DNA from: Mauremys mutica
Lineage: Eukaryota > Chordata > Testudines > Geoemydidae
Assembly (NCBI RefSeq): GCF_020497125.1
Contig: NC_059076.1
Span: 7,989,951-8,053,950 of the forward strand
Length of the DNA: 64,000 nucleotides
Reading direction: 5' to 3'
Numbering within the stretch: position 1 is the stretch's first letter; every line of letters starts with the position of its first letter. Shown here piece by piece: positions 9,885 through 20,455 of this stretch. Under the pieces are notes generated by a model. The model had not been told where the DNA came from. It saw only the letters and a program-made list of their open reading frames with translations, and did not search any database. A program made the translations under genes and the position numbers.

Positions 9885-9904
9885 CTCTACACGGTCACAG
9901 TTCA

Positions 9905-10012
9905 TGTCAATAACATCACCCCTTGGAAGCCTGTTCTAGAGCTTTACTACCCTGACAATTAGAAAGTTTTTCCTAATATCTAACCTTGATCTCCCTTGTT
10001 GCATAGTAAGCC
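9905..10012 (-). mobile_element. CR1 fragment, minus strand
   Basis: 'ccttggaagcctgttctaga' through 'tagaaagtttttcctaatat' and 'atctcccttgttgca' is the region just after ORF2 in CR1 elements, complementary strand. It is short, with no coding capacity. Confidence 0.7.
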
Positions 10013-10073
10013 AATGGGAGGACCTGGAACTACAACTCCCATGAGATACCACAAGAGCTCTGGAAGATGCAAG

Positions 10074-10222
10074 AGGCTAATTTTGACCCAAAAGGAGACA
10101 TTGTTTTGATTTTTCCAGTGGAAAATCCTGGCAAAATTGATCTTTCCCAAGGAAAAATATCAAGTTTTAACAAAACCCCATTTTCCATTAAAAAATATTT
10201 TCTCTGAAATTTTCCAACCAGA
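10074..10222. repeat. AT-rich MITE-like fragment
   Basis: It contains alternating 'attttccattaaaaaatatt' and 'gaaattttccaaccag' strings. The right end matches the GCTGGTTG-type ends of the elements at 18,175 and 27,810. The left end is not recognisable. Confidence 0.4.
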
Positions 10223-10573
10223 CGAATCTGCCAACCACCAGTCTTAGAGGAGGCAGTAGCTAAAACTCCACAAGCTCTGCAGTGCAGCTTTGACGGGGTT
10301 GTTTGTCTCCCTCCAGGGTTTCTTCCATGGAGGTCCTCTGAGCACTGAAAATCTGGGGAGAAAATACACTGTCCATAGAAAACACCATGTTGCCTACTGG
10401 AGGGCTAGACAGGCGTGCAGAAGAAAGGCCATTGTTTATTACTAGAAATACTGCCACTCAAAACTAAATTTCCTAAGCAACTTTGACATTATACAAGAGA
10501 GACTCCTTTAGTCTGTACAATATAACAAGTGTCATCACAGAACAGCCAGAGAAACAGATTCCAAATTCAGTTC

Positions 10574-10745
10574 CATAGATTCCAGTGCCAGAAGGGACTA
10601 TTCTGATCATCCACTCTGACCTCCTGCATAACACAGGCCAGAGAGCCTCACCCAGTGATGCCTGCATCACACCCAGTAACTTCTGGTTGAGCTAGAGTAT
10701 TATCCAGGTGTTGAAAAGAGTACAGCTCTGGTGATCAGGTCTCCT
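10574..10745 (-). mobile_element. CR1 3'-end fragment, minus strand
   Basis: 'ccagaagggactattctgat' and 'tctgacctcctgcataacac' match the CR1 3' tail seen at 33-200. Similarity fades by about 10,745. This is a typical very short 5'-truncated CR1 copy. Confidence 0.8.
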
Positions 10746-11257
10746 TATTACCTTACTGTATTGAGACAAGGCACTGTAGCCAGCACTTGTAGGCCCCCAA
10801 TCCTAGAAGCTTTTAGAGAGATGGAAATCCTAGATGAGCACATACATCTAAGCCATTGAAAAAGACTTCCCTTAAAAAACAAGTGACTAGCTCAATGGAG
10901 CAGAGTCTTTTCCAGGAGCTTTTAAGTATCGACTTGTTATGGCTGTTCTTACAAAATCATGCTTGTGCTGGAGCCTCAGACATGCACACTTCTCATTTAC
11001 GAGAGCTAGTCAACAAAGACCTGCAATCCCGGGAGTGATGACTATTATTAACATGAGTCGATATTTTTGAGACACCAGACGAAAGGCTTTCTCTGAGGCA
11101 TCAAGGAATGAAAGCCCATTAGCAGGTTTGCCAAGTTTCCTTTCCCTCTCCAATTTTAGGAGCTGGCTTTTCAAGGATATGGCTGTAAATGACTAGGCCA
11201 ATGGGATGTAGACCCAGAAATGTAAATGAGCAGGGCAAAAAAACCCTCAATACAAGT

Positions 11258-11485
11258 ATCAGAGGGGTAGCCGCGTTAGTCTGGATCTGTAAAAGCAGCA
11301 AAGAGTCCTGTGGCACCTTATAGACTAACAGACGTATTGGAGCATGAGCTTTCGTGGGTGAATACCCACTTCATCAGTTGCGTGTAGTGGAATGCATCCG
11401 ACGAAGTGGGTATTCACCCATGAAAGCTCATGCTCCAATACATCTGTTAGTCTATAAGGTGCCACAGGACTCTTTGCTGCTGTTA
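11258..11485. mobile_element. Foldback retroelement insertion, two inverted copies with hammerhead-like core
   Basis: A 9-bp direct repeat AATACAAGT flanks the insert at 11,249-11,257 and 11,486-11,494. The left arm is the complement of the repeat, starting with its full 3' end 'atcagaggggtagccgcgtt'. The right arm is the same repeat in plus orientation, cut short at 'ctctttgctgctg'. The arms are near-identical over about 90 bp ('tattcacccatgaaagctca', 'tctgttagtctataaggtgc'). A spacer of about 30 bp separates them, so a transcript would form a long hairpin. The architecture matches the insertions at 7359 and 44,252. Assignment to Penelope-like elements is inference. Confidence 0.82.
11339..11377 (-). 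other. Hammerhead-ribozyme-like core motif
   Basis: On the minus strand: CTGATGA (complement of 11,371-11,377), then a 7-bp-class hairpin (AGTGGGT, ATTC loop, ACCCAC), then GAAA, then a small AGC-TCAT-GCT stem-loop followed by C. Those are the invariant pieces of a hammerhead in order: box 1, stem II, GAAA, a short stem III and a UC cleavage position. I could not find a convincing stem I, so catalytic ability is not established. The plus-strand arm at 11,398-11,440 has the same hairpin, but CCGACGA replaces CTGATGA and TGAAA keeps its GAAA. Confidence 0.5.
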
Positions 11486-11927
11486 AATACAAGTGACTCA
11501 GAAAACCAGTGTTTCTACTGGAAAAGATAGGAGCCTACTCTTCATTCACAAAGAGGCTTCAGCTTGATCAAAATAATGTTTAAGGACCGGCGTTCAGTTT
11601 TACGGCTGCTATGCATGATGGCTGAGGTCTTACAAAGGAAATAATGTGTCAGGGTCTTATGCATTTTCTTATGAGAGAAATCTTGAGTTGGTATTATCTA
11701 AAACAGCAGTTTTCAACTAATGGACTACAGCACCCTGGGCGGGGGGTGAGGGAGGAGATGGTCATGAAAGGCAACTGGATGGAAGCAAAGCACTGAAAGT
11801 TTCATTTCAGTGTAAAGCAAAGAATCTCATTCCCCATACCCCCTTCCCCTTTGAGGATCAAGGACACTGTCAGACCCCCAAAACATGTGCACACACATGA
11901 ATTATACATGCTTATCCTTATCATGGT

Positions 11928-13679
11928 GAACAAGGAACCATCTACAAAATGACGCAGCTTATCAGTGGTAAACAGCAGACACCAACAAACACTCTCATCA
12001 GGAACAAACAAGGACACCTACTAACAACCGAAAAACAACAAGAAATGCGCTGGGCAGAGCATTTCAAAGAATTGCTGAACAGGGAGCCACCTAAAGAGGA
12101 AGCAAACATCCAGGAAGCAGAAGATGATCTTGGTATCAACACAGACACCCCAACTAAGGAAGTGATCAAATCCAACAAGCCATCAAATCCTTTAAAAAAT
12201 GGGAAAGCTCCTGGCAAGGATAACTTGAATGTAGAATTGTTCAAGGTAAATCCTAAGTTAGCAGCACCTATCCTGGCCCCCCTATTTACATCAGTCTGGG
12301 AAAGGGAAAAAGTGCCAGATGAGTGGACCAATGGGTCTATAGTGAAGATACTAAAGAAAGGAACTCTCAGTGATTATAATAACTGGCGTAGCATCACACT
12401 TTTATCTGTGCCAAGCAAAGTATTGTGTAAGATCATAGTCGAGCATATAGCAGAGGCAGTTGATAGCATTCTCAGAAAAGAGCAAGCCGGTTTTCAGAAA
12501 GCGCGTGGATGCACAGACAAGATCTTCACTCTACGAAACATAATAGAACAATGTGTAGAATGGCAACAGCTGCTCTACATAAACTTCATAGACTTTTTGA
12601 GAAAGCTTTTGATAGCATTCACAAGACCAGCGTATGGTGCATTGTGCAGGCATATGGAATCCCCTTCCGTATAATCAACATAATCAAAAGCTTTTATTTC
12701 AACTTTACATGCAGTGTTGATCACAGTGAGCTCAGTTTTGAAGTCAGAACAGGAGTATGTCGGGGTGTCTCATGTCTGCAATCTTCTTCAAGATTGCCAT
12801 CGACTAGGTAATGCAGCATACAACAGAAGACATGCCAGGAGGCATTAAATGGACACCCTTCTCATCCCTTAAAGATCTGGCCTTCTCAGATGATCTCGCT
12901 CTCCTATCACATACCCAACACCATATACAAGAAAAAACAACTCGACTCAACCCATTCAACCAGCAAATTGGACTGAAAATCAATTACAATAAGACCGGGA
13001 TCATGATCTGCAATATTGCCTCACCATCACCAGTATGGAGAGAGGATCACGTTCTCACCCACGTAGAAACATTCACACACTTGGGCACCACCATCAGCCA
13101 GAAGGTGGAACAAGCCAGGACATCCAGAACAAAATCAGTAAAGCCAGGAACACCTTCAGGAGCTTAAGTACAGTCTGGAAATCATCAGCATACAACACCA
13201 AAACCAAGCTCAAGATTTATCAGAGCTGCATACTTTCAACATTACTTTAAAGTGCAGAATGCTGGGGACTGAGAAAGTATGACATGTCCAAACTGTCTTC
13301 ATTCCATACAATCTGCCTCAGAAAAATCCTCCGTATCTTTTGGCCCAGAACAATCTCAGACCAAGATCTATTGACACAGTGCATTCAAGAAGATATGAAC
13401 ACCATCATTGCCAGGAGCCGTTGGATGGATTGGCCATGTGCTTCAGAAGGAAACCGATTCCATCACCAGAGTAGAAATAAGATGGACACCTGAAGGCAAG
13501 CAAAAACAAGGCTGCCCAAAAACAACATGGCGAAGAGCTGTGGAAGCCAAGCTGAAAAACCTGGGGCAGAGCTGGGGGACCATTGAAAGACTTGCCAGAA
13601 ACAGACAGGAGCGGAGGAGCTTTGTCACTGCCCTAAATGCCAGAGACATAATATGAACATGATGATGATGATGATGATC
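11928..13679 (+). mobile_element. 5'-truncated APE-type LINE (RTE-like), with (ATG)n tail
   Basis: This is the 3' half of a non-LTR retrotransposon. It starts within the linker before the reverse transcriptase and ends with a short ATG-trinucleotide run at about 13,656-13,679. A simple-sequence tail instead of poly(A) is characteristic of the RTE group. The clade assignment is from remembered similarity of the RT to the RTE-type 'endonuclease-reverse transcriptase' family and could be a neighbouring clade. Confidence 0.8.
11931..13656 (+). pseudogene. LINE reverse transcriptase, degenerate
   Basis: The protein would copy LINE RNA into DNA at the target site. A continuous frame runs from 11,931 to 12,674 with EKQQEMRWAEHFKELLNR, the finger motif NGKAPGKDN, VPDEWTNGSIVKILKKG and EQAGFQKARGCTDKIFTLR. 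After a frameshift near 12,580 the second frame holds the FEKAFDSIHK palm block (12,509-12,811). The catalytic box region is recognisable as LAFSDDLALLSH at about 12,877-12,912, where the usual FADD is changed to FSDD. Downstream are VETFTHLGTTIS (about 13,062), AECWGLRKYDM-type and GHVLQKE blocks and a C-terminal KTTWRRAVEAKLKNLGQSWG block. At least three frame changes and a premature stop disable it. It has no host partner nearby. Confidence 0.88.
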
Positions 13680-13689
13680 CTTAGTACAT

Positions 13690-14240
13690 TTGTATTCTTA
13701 CTTTTATTGTGAAGGGGGCCTTGAAAGCTTTTGGACTTCAACGAAAGGGTCATCAGTCTAACAAAGTTGAGATACTTGCCTACAGGCAAGGAAACTTCTT
13801 TCTGATAGTGCACAGATAGTGATGTTCACCATCAGTCACTGAAGGAAAAGCCTCAGAGAGAGCATAAGTAGGGGGAAGTCGGAGATCAGGATGGGGGGCC
13901 TAGTGGTTGCAGCAAAAGTCACAAGTCTGGAACCAAAGCTGAGGGTCAGAGCCTGAAGCCAGCTACCAGAGCTGAAGTCAGAGGTTAGGAATCAGAGCTA
14001 ATAGTCAAAAACAGGTTACCTGGAGTGAGGCCCAGCTAGATCCAAAGCAGGACCCTAAGACTAGCACAAGACAGGCACTATCACAGGCAGGGTGAACGTT
14101 CCAAGTATCCGTGAACTGCTGCTGGGCTTACGAGCAAGCCGGCTGGCTTCCTCAGGCAAGGAATTGTATCTGGTGCAGCCCAGCTGTGCTTGTCAGGCTA
14201 CCAGGAGACTGAGCTTGTCTAGCTGCAGGGCTTTATTCCT
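13690..14240. repeat. Repetitive LTR-like sequence, unresolved
   Basis: Positions 13,856-14,240 contain iterated 'gaagtcagaggttaggaatc' and 'gagctgaagtcagag' type phrases and end 'gggctttattcctaccagtg'. This looks like a diverged LTR or a composite turtle repeat. No termini were found. Confidence 0.35.
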
Positions 14241-14311
14241 ACCAGTGGGTAGGTGAGGTTATGTGAAAATGGTCCCTCAGCCTCAAGGAAATAGCATCTG
14301 ACACCCCCCCG

Positions 14312-14329
14312 CACACACACACACACACA
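14312..14329. repeat. (CA)n microsatellite
   Basis: Nine uninterrupted CA units after a C run. Confidence 0.9.
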
Positions 14330-16848
14330 ATTACCAATAGCATCTTACATCTGCTTTGCACAAAAGTAACACAAGGGGCAAGGCTGTGGACAAGCAGGCT
14401 CCATACATAGACATGTGTTGTCAGCAAAGCAGGAAAAACCGTCCAAAATCCCCAGGGTGTGTTAACCTCCAAGGCATGCTGCAAAGCTCGTCTTTTCAGG
14501 GGAGCTATTGTAGAGGGAGATGGGGCACAAAGGGGGAGTGCTCAGCATGATGAGATATTTCCTTTTATCGGTGCTGTGTGGCTCGTCTGTTTATCTATTC
14601 TCATACTTTGTGGGGTTGCCACTGGTTCCTTCTCGTTATATCATCTGTGAGTGGGATTTTTCAGAAGAGCTCAGCCTTGAGCTAACTCTGCTTCCATATA
14701 AGCCATTGGGAGTTCTACCTTCGTCTTCAATGGGACAAGAGTTCTCTCAATACTGGGCGCATCTGAGAATCCCATCCTGTGTTTTTACATGACTGTCACC
14801 ATTATTGGTGCCTAGAGCAGGAAACAGGTCCCTTTTTGTCACTACTGTTACTAATAGTACAATGATTCGGTTTCATTGTGGAGTCGATTTGACTCAGCGA
14901 CAGCCTTTGCTCAGGAGAGACCCGGATCATTATTAGGGTGCATTGGGGGAAGCTTTCACTGCATCCGTCTGCAATCTGATGTGTTTGGCTGAGTGCTAGT
15001 CCCTGTTTGTTTGAAGACAGAAAGTGGACTTCTGGCTTGTGAAAGCTATTGGAAAGTTCCCTGTTTAGCCTCAGATCAGGTGTCGCTTGGTCAGTACTAC
15101 GAACTTCCCACTCCTCATTGTACTCTAACACCTGGCTCCCTCACTTAACAGGAGGCTCCCACTCCAGATGGCAGGGCAGTGAGATTTCTAAATCATTCAG
15201 TCCGTGTGCTTTCCAATGAGCATGCCAGCAAGCCTGTCGATTACTGCTAATGGAGGGGATACTTTACACAACGGGATACCTGTCATCCAGGAACTGGAAA
15301 GAGACCAACTCATGTGACTTAGGCCACCAATGGTCATGATTTTCAGTTACTTTCCATGAGCTTATATTAAAATAAAGATCACACAGGGCCCAAGACCATC
15401 ATGGATACAGCGCTAGGTCCTCAGCTGGATTTCGATCAATGAGGCTGTGATAAGTAGCAATAAAAGAGAGTCTTCAAAACCTTGAGTCTGTAAGTGTTCC
15501 ATTCAGTTGGCTAGAGCGTGCATCTGAAATGCAGGAGACCTCTGTTCACAGATCTTCTTCCTCTCTGGAGGACAGGGGAGAATTGAACGTGGTCTCCAGG
15601 ATCCTAGCTGAGTACTCTAACTACAGGGCACCACAACCCTAACCCTACCACTAACTCCTCCAGCCATTTTGTGTGGAACAAGGCAGGGGCCTAACTCATT
15701 CCATCAGGAAATGCCTGCTGTGCCTAAACTGCCTGACTCCAGGTGACAGGTTCCAGTTTGTGGATCGCTAAGCTGCCTCCTGGCAGCCTGGACATTGGCA
15801 CTTATCTCTGAGAGCGGGGCAGGGCTTAGCGCACTCACTGTCAGGGACCAAGGCCCAAGCTGAGCCCGTCTCCAGGCAACCTAATGAGCAAACCTGGCCT
15901 GTAGCAAGCTGCCTGATTGGCTGCACTGCCTGATTGGGGGAAGAGTCAACTATAGCTTTGACAGCACCTGTGTCTGCCTTGGATTTGCCTTCCCCTCGCT
16001 TCAGGTAAGCTGGCTCTGAGCTCAGCCCTGGTTCCTGACTTTGGCTCTGGTCTCTGACCTTGGACCCCCTTTCCTGGCTACTGATTCCTGCTCTAGCTAC
16101 TAGGCAGGATCCCCTGCATTCTGGTCCTTGAAACTCTCCTCTTGTCAGTATCTTCCATTGACCAGCTGAGGTGGCTCCCCACTTAGCATGCTGGCTTCTG
16201 TGGATCATGTCTGTAGGCACCTCTTTGTCCACGGCCCTGTATAGGAAGCCTAGGTGCCTACCTTGGCTTTGAAGTTTGCAGTGCTGTTCCTGGATTTTCT
16301 AGGTGCCTAAAATTTAGGACCTGTAGTTTTCTACCAGGAGCCTTCCATTTTGATGCATGAGGCTTTTGCTCTTAGGCAATCTCTCTGCACATACTTTCCT
16401 TTCAACTCTAGTGGCATTCATTAAATCCCCAAATTAAGAAAATAAAATATTAATAGCTCTTCAGAAAGCTGCTCTGTGCTACCCAATGCTCCTTAGAAAA
16501 GATAAGTACTCAGAGCAAACCCTTAAAGGGACAGAGTGGGGTTTTCAAAAGTAGCTATGGGAGTTAGGATCAAAATCTAACTGAAAATCGCTGGGATTTG
16601 TGCTCCTGAATCACTAATATGCTTTTGAAAATTCTGCTCAGAATGTTAATTCAAAACACACATTTGTCTCACAGTTTTTCATTTACTCATATTAACACTC
16701 TTTAAGGATAACTAAAACCAAAAGAGAAGAGCAAAGACCTCTTGTCTCTTCCTGGAGCACACGTGCACTTTGTGCACCTGACAGCACTTGAGTGTCACCG
16801 GGGATGCTGCTGGTTGGGGGCACTTTGGAAAATCTGACCAATTATAGG
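14330..16848. other. No gene; weak repeat remnants only
   Basis: There is no open frame longer than about 150 codons, and none has a recognisable domain. Positions 15,498-15,545 have a faint tRNA-SINE look ('agttggctagagcgtgcatc' then 'agacctctgttcacagatc'). Positions 15,740-16,240 are moderately GC-rich and LTR-like, with repeated 'ctctggtctctgacc' and 'ggttcctgactttggctct' phrases. Otherwise nothing is recognised. Confidence 0.4.
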
Positions 16849-17380
16849 TAGGGCCCTACCATTTCAGAGCCATGAAAAATGTGTCACAAACCATGAAATT
16901 AGTCCTTCCCTGTGATATCGGATCTCCCACTTGCTGCTGGGATTTCCTCAGCCAGGGGACTCCTAGCTGCAAGTCCCCTCCGGACTGTTCTTACGAGAGG
17001 GGGGAGATCAGACCCACCTCCGAGTTCCTTCCCCCTGCTGCAGGAAGCTCTGGGGCTGGGTAGCAGCCCCAGAGGTTCCTGCAGCTGGAGGAAGCTTGTG
17101 GAGGCAAGTCCAATCTCCCTCTGCTGCTGGGAGCACCTCACCTGGGCTCCTAGCTGTGAGTACCCGCCGGGCTGGGGAGGGACAGGACTTGTCCTCCCCT
17201 GTAGGGCTGCTGCGGGGTGGGGAGATCAGCCCCACATCAGGTACCTTTTGGGCTGGGACCCCCACAGTTACAGCACCATGAAATTTCAGATGTAAACAGC
17301 TGAAAATGTGAAATTGACCAGTTTTAAAACTCTCTGGCTGTGAAATTGATCAAAATGGACTATGATTTGGTAGGGCCCTA
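16849..17380. mobile_element. MITE, 532 bp (TAGGGCCCTACCA ends)
   Basis: Inverted ends TAGGGCCCTACCA and TGGTAGGGCCCTA (the right end reads 'ggtagggcccta' after 'gattt'). Flanks ATTATAGG (16,841-16,848) and GTTATAGA (17,381-17,388) match at six of eight positions and are read as a decayed 8-bp duplication. Subterminal 'tgaaattgat' and 'catgaaattagt' motifs face each other. The interior is GC-rich with no coding capacity. Probably hAT by duplication length. Confidence 0.75.
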
Positions 17381-17711
17381 GTTATAGATGATGAGTTCTT
17401 ATCTTGTCCCGTTGTTTATAGTCAGTTTTACATCTGTCAATAGTCGGTTTCATTTCCTTTCACTTTGGTCACTGCGTGAACAAACTGGTCTAATATGTGC
17501 ATTGCTGAAACAGGTGCTCACACACTTGCTCTTCCTAACAGGCCATGGAAGGTTTAATGGGAGCTGCTTACATTTTTGGAGTTAGCCGGATGCTGCCAGT
17601 TAATTATCGTATCATTTTGTTGTAGAAGTTGTATGGGCCAGGTCCTCGGCCTGTGAAAAATATCAGCTCCATTGACTTCCATGCAGCTATGATATTTTAG
17701 CTGAAGATGAT

Positions 17712-17794
17712 TTAGTTGGGAATTGGTCCTGCTTCGAGCAGGGGGTTGGACTAGATGACCTCCTGAGGTCCCTTCCAACCCTGATATTCTATGA
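17712..17794 (+). mobile_element. SINE/CR1-type tail fragment
   Basis: 'ttggtcctgcttcgagcagg' then 'ttggactagatgacctcctg' and 'aaccctgatattctatgatc' is the shared 3' tail of turtle tRNA-SINEs and CR1. No tRNA-like head is present. Confidence 0.8.
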
Positions 17795-18174
17795 TCTAAC
17801 ACTAAGTACTTAATTTCTAAATCCTCATTTTTTAGGAAGAGTCATAGAATATTTATATAACCCACAAGAGCCAAGCCTGATAGGAGGGCTCAGTAAGCCA
17901 GAGAAGCGGAGTCTTTCCCACCATGACCCTCACCCAGACAATATCTCCTGACATGGCAGGAGGGAGCAGTGGTATTGGAATGACCCTCAATATCTGGTGG
18001 AAGCAGAGGGTGCCTGGGGGAATTCAGGACCCATCCACTGGATCAGCAAAGCAGTGGTGGGTGCTGTTGTGTGTATGAAACATTAAGAATATGAGGAAAC
18101 AACAGGGAAAGAGCTGGGTTTCAAATAATGTTTTTTACTAACTATATACAAACATACAAGGCCTAGCTACTAGA

Positions 18175-18588
18175 GCTGGTTGGCAAAATGTTGTCAAAAT
18201 ATTTTGACAAACAATGTGTTTTTCATCAAAATCAAAACATGCCAATTTCAATGAGCTTTTGTTTTGAAAAACTCCAAAATGAAGCATCTTTATAATGTCA
18301 AAATGTCCCGTACAGACACTTTTGGAATGAGACGTTTCAATTTTTCTTTTCAAAATGGATATTATTTATTTTTTATTACAAAAAGGTTTTAAAAGATCAA
18401 AATCAGAACAAAATGTTTAGGTTTTAGTGGTACAAAACACTTTGACCTGATTTTTTTTTTCTGAATTTCATTTTGTGAGAAGTCTGAACAATTTGTTTTT
18501 GTTCTGGTTTGGAATTTACCAAAAAAAAAAAAGGGGGGGGAAATGGCAGAATTTCTTGCAAAATGGAAAATCTGGTTCCTGCCCAGCT
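18175..18588. mobile_element. AT-rich hAT-like MITE, 414 bp (family B)
   Basis: Flanked by the exact 8-bp repeat CTACTAGA at 18,167-18,174 and 18,589-18,596. The ends read GCTGGTTGGCAAAAT and, complemented, AGCTGGGCAGGAACC, so the terminal inverted repeats are short and imperfect. The interior is A/T-run rich with 'attttgacaaac' and 'tttttcatc' strings. The start matches the element at 27,810. Confidence 0.65.
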
Positions 18589-18599
18589 CTACTAGATAA

Positions 18600-19440
18600 G
18601 AGCAGCAGTGTATATAGTTAGGTCCCTGCGACATCTGCAGTAGAAGACAGGAAGGCTTGTAGGGGACTATCAAACTACTTAAAGGGATGCTACCCCACAC
18701 GCTACAAGAAGAGATGATAGAGGTGTTTCAGGATTCTTCTGCCGAAAGAACAGCAGCCAGACATGATTTGTATTGGAACTGCAGGGCTAGCATGGTGCCT
18801 GCTTCTGGAAAAGTCAGTTCATGTTTGGGGAGGAAATAGTTCTTAGCACTGAGAGGATCTCACCAGTAACATTCCCTCCAGTGTTCAGAGAGATTCTGCA
18901 GAAAGGCTGGAGGTTCTAATTCTTGCAAATGTTCCAAAACACTTTTGTATACTTTTCTCTCTTTTCCTCCAGTGTGGCCCCCTCTAGCTATTCCCCCGGA
19001 ATGTAAGGAAGCCACTAATGATTACAAAATTTAAAGATTATTAATTAAAGCTAACTTACATCCTAACTCCAGGGCCTGGCCAGCCTGCCTGATATTCTTT
19101 AATGCAGCTAATGTGCTGCACACACTGAAATGACTCCCCTGTTACTTGTCTGTGTATTTAAGCAAATAAGATAATAATGTCTTGGAATTTCTTATTCAGA
19201 GCAGAAATGAAAAGAGGCATCTTTCTTTTGCTGCTTTTGTTTCTCACTAGACATTCTACAAAGCCTTTTGTTTGCTTTCAGTTTCCTCAAGTACATGAAC
19301 ACCTGCCTAAGGAGGTGCTCTGCCACATGTCATTTTCAGTAGGAGACAAGACGGGCTCTGGAACTGGTGATAGGATTCAAACATGGTGACACTCTTAACC
19401 CACAAATGAAGCTTTGGGGTCACTCTGGGGTTTTGTTTCA
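18600..19440. other. No gene recognised
   Basis: Apparently unique sequence. The 70-codon frame at 19,177 (hydrophobic start) lacks a family match and is probably chance. Confidence 0.4.
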
Positions 19441-19560
19441 CTTTGGACCAGATTCTCATACCCTTACTCATGCTGAATAGTACCTCTCGGTGAGTAATCC
19501 CATTGAACTCAATAGAGCCACACTGGAGTAAGGAATGGGTACAACATGAGGAAGGGTTTT
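19441..19560. repeat. Old palindromic interspersed repeat fragment
   Basis: 'ggaccagattctcatacc', 'gaatagtacctctcggtgag' and 'cccattgaactcaatagag' form a semi-palindrome centred on the CCATTGA..TCAATAG string. Related copies lie at 61,865 and 62,570. It resembles old LINE 3' ends common in amniotes. Confidence 0.5.
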
Positions 19561-20068
19561 GCACCTTGTCTACTCAAGAAATTATTCTGGAATAGCTGCT
19601 CCTCATTAATTATTCCTGCCTAACTCCGTGTGTGGACCCTTATTCCAGAATAAGAGTGTCCACACATTGAGTTAATGTGCTTCAAATTCCCCCTTACTTT
19701 ATTCTGGATTAACTTTTTTATGTGTATCCAGGCCCTAAGACTCTGATCCTTCGAGTTAGTCTGAGCTTTCACATGGAGCCCAGTGTAATGGGTGGCACAT
19801 AACTGCACCCCTTGACCCCAAAAAATCAGATCCTGAAAGCAATTGTGCCTGAGACACACTTGGCAGAGGTGTGATCTAAACTTGAGATTTACCAGTATTT
19901 TTGTGTCCGTTACAAGTGATTTGATTTTTTCCCTCCCAACATACAATTGTGCAAATAAAGCTCTAATGTAGCTGTAGTTATACCAGTTTAACTGTGCTTA
20001 TATCAGTATAGCTTATACTGATTGGGGGAACGCTAAGCACTACTGTACTGATATAACTATGTCTAGCT

Positions 20069-20243
20069 TGTGGGGGTAGCTCAGTGGTTTGAGCATTGCC
20101 CTACTAAACCCAAGGTTGGGAGTTTAATCCTTAAGGAGGCCATCTAGGGGGGAAAAATCTGTCTGGGGATTGGTCCTGCTTTGAGCAAGGGGTTGGACTA
20201 GATGACCTCCTAAGGTCTATTCTAACCATGACATTCTATGATT
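20069..20243 (+). mobile_element. tRNA-derived SINE, plus strand
   Basis: 'tgggggtagctcagtggttt' forms the tRNA head with an A-box-like start, and 'ggttgggagtttaatcc' is B-box-like. The tail 'ttggtcctgctttgagcaag' to 'gacattctatgatt' matches the CR1 3' end. A TA-flanked MITE begins immediately after the tail. Confidence 0.88.
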
Positions 20244-20244
20244 A

Positions 20245-20454
20245 CAGGCAAGTCTCATCTTACACACATTTAACATGCACAAATTCAGCTTTGCATGGTC
20301 AACAAAAAAAGAGAAAAATAACAATTTAAATACTGTATCTGTAGTGCAGGCAATTCTACCCATCATTACACTCAATGTAATTTTGACTATACACAATTTT
20401 CACTTTATGCACTGACAGCAGAACGTAACCCCAGTGTAAGATGAGACTCACCTG
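20245..20454. mobile_element. Tc1/mariner-type MITE, 210 bp
   Basis: Inverted ends CAGGCAAGTCTCATCTTACA and complement (CAGGTGAGTCTCATCTTACA when read inward from the right), with two mismatches in 20, flanked by TA on both sides. TA targets and CAGG-type ends fit pogo/Tigger-like elements. It lies directly in the tail of the SINE at 20,069. Confidence 0.85.
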
Positions 20455-20455
20455 T

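Larger units (their letters stand above)
8109..9899 (-). mobile_element. ERV-type LTR, minus strand, interrupted by a hAT
   Basis: Read on the minus strand, this has the order of an LTR promoter unit: an upstream U3 region, a TATA box (ttataaaa, complement of 8771-8776), and a polyadenylation signal AATAAA (complement of 8516-8521) in an AT-rich stretch. It ends '..ccctgtca'. The U3 start is near 'tgtgaccg' at about 9893-9899, beyond a hAT at 9197-9884 that inserted within it. I could not find matching 5-6-bp duplications at the two ends, so the limits are approximate. No internal retroviral genes adjoin it. Confidence 0.65.

Noticed and set aside
9144..9905. Glycine- and arginine-rich proteins
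   Set aside because: Products of a G-rich minisatellite inside a hAT element, open in several frames.
20069..20145. tRNA gene
   Set aside because: The tRNA-like head belongs to a SINE with a CR1-type tail; the cloverleaf is incomplete and the same head recurs at 6.5, 36.5 and 37.5 kb.
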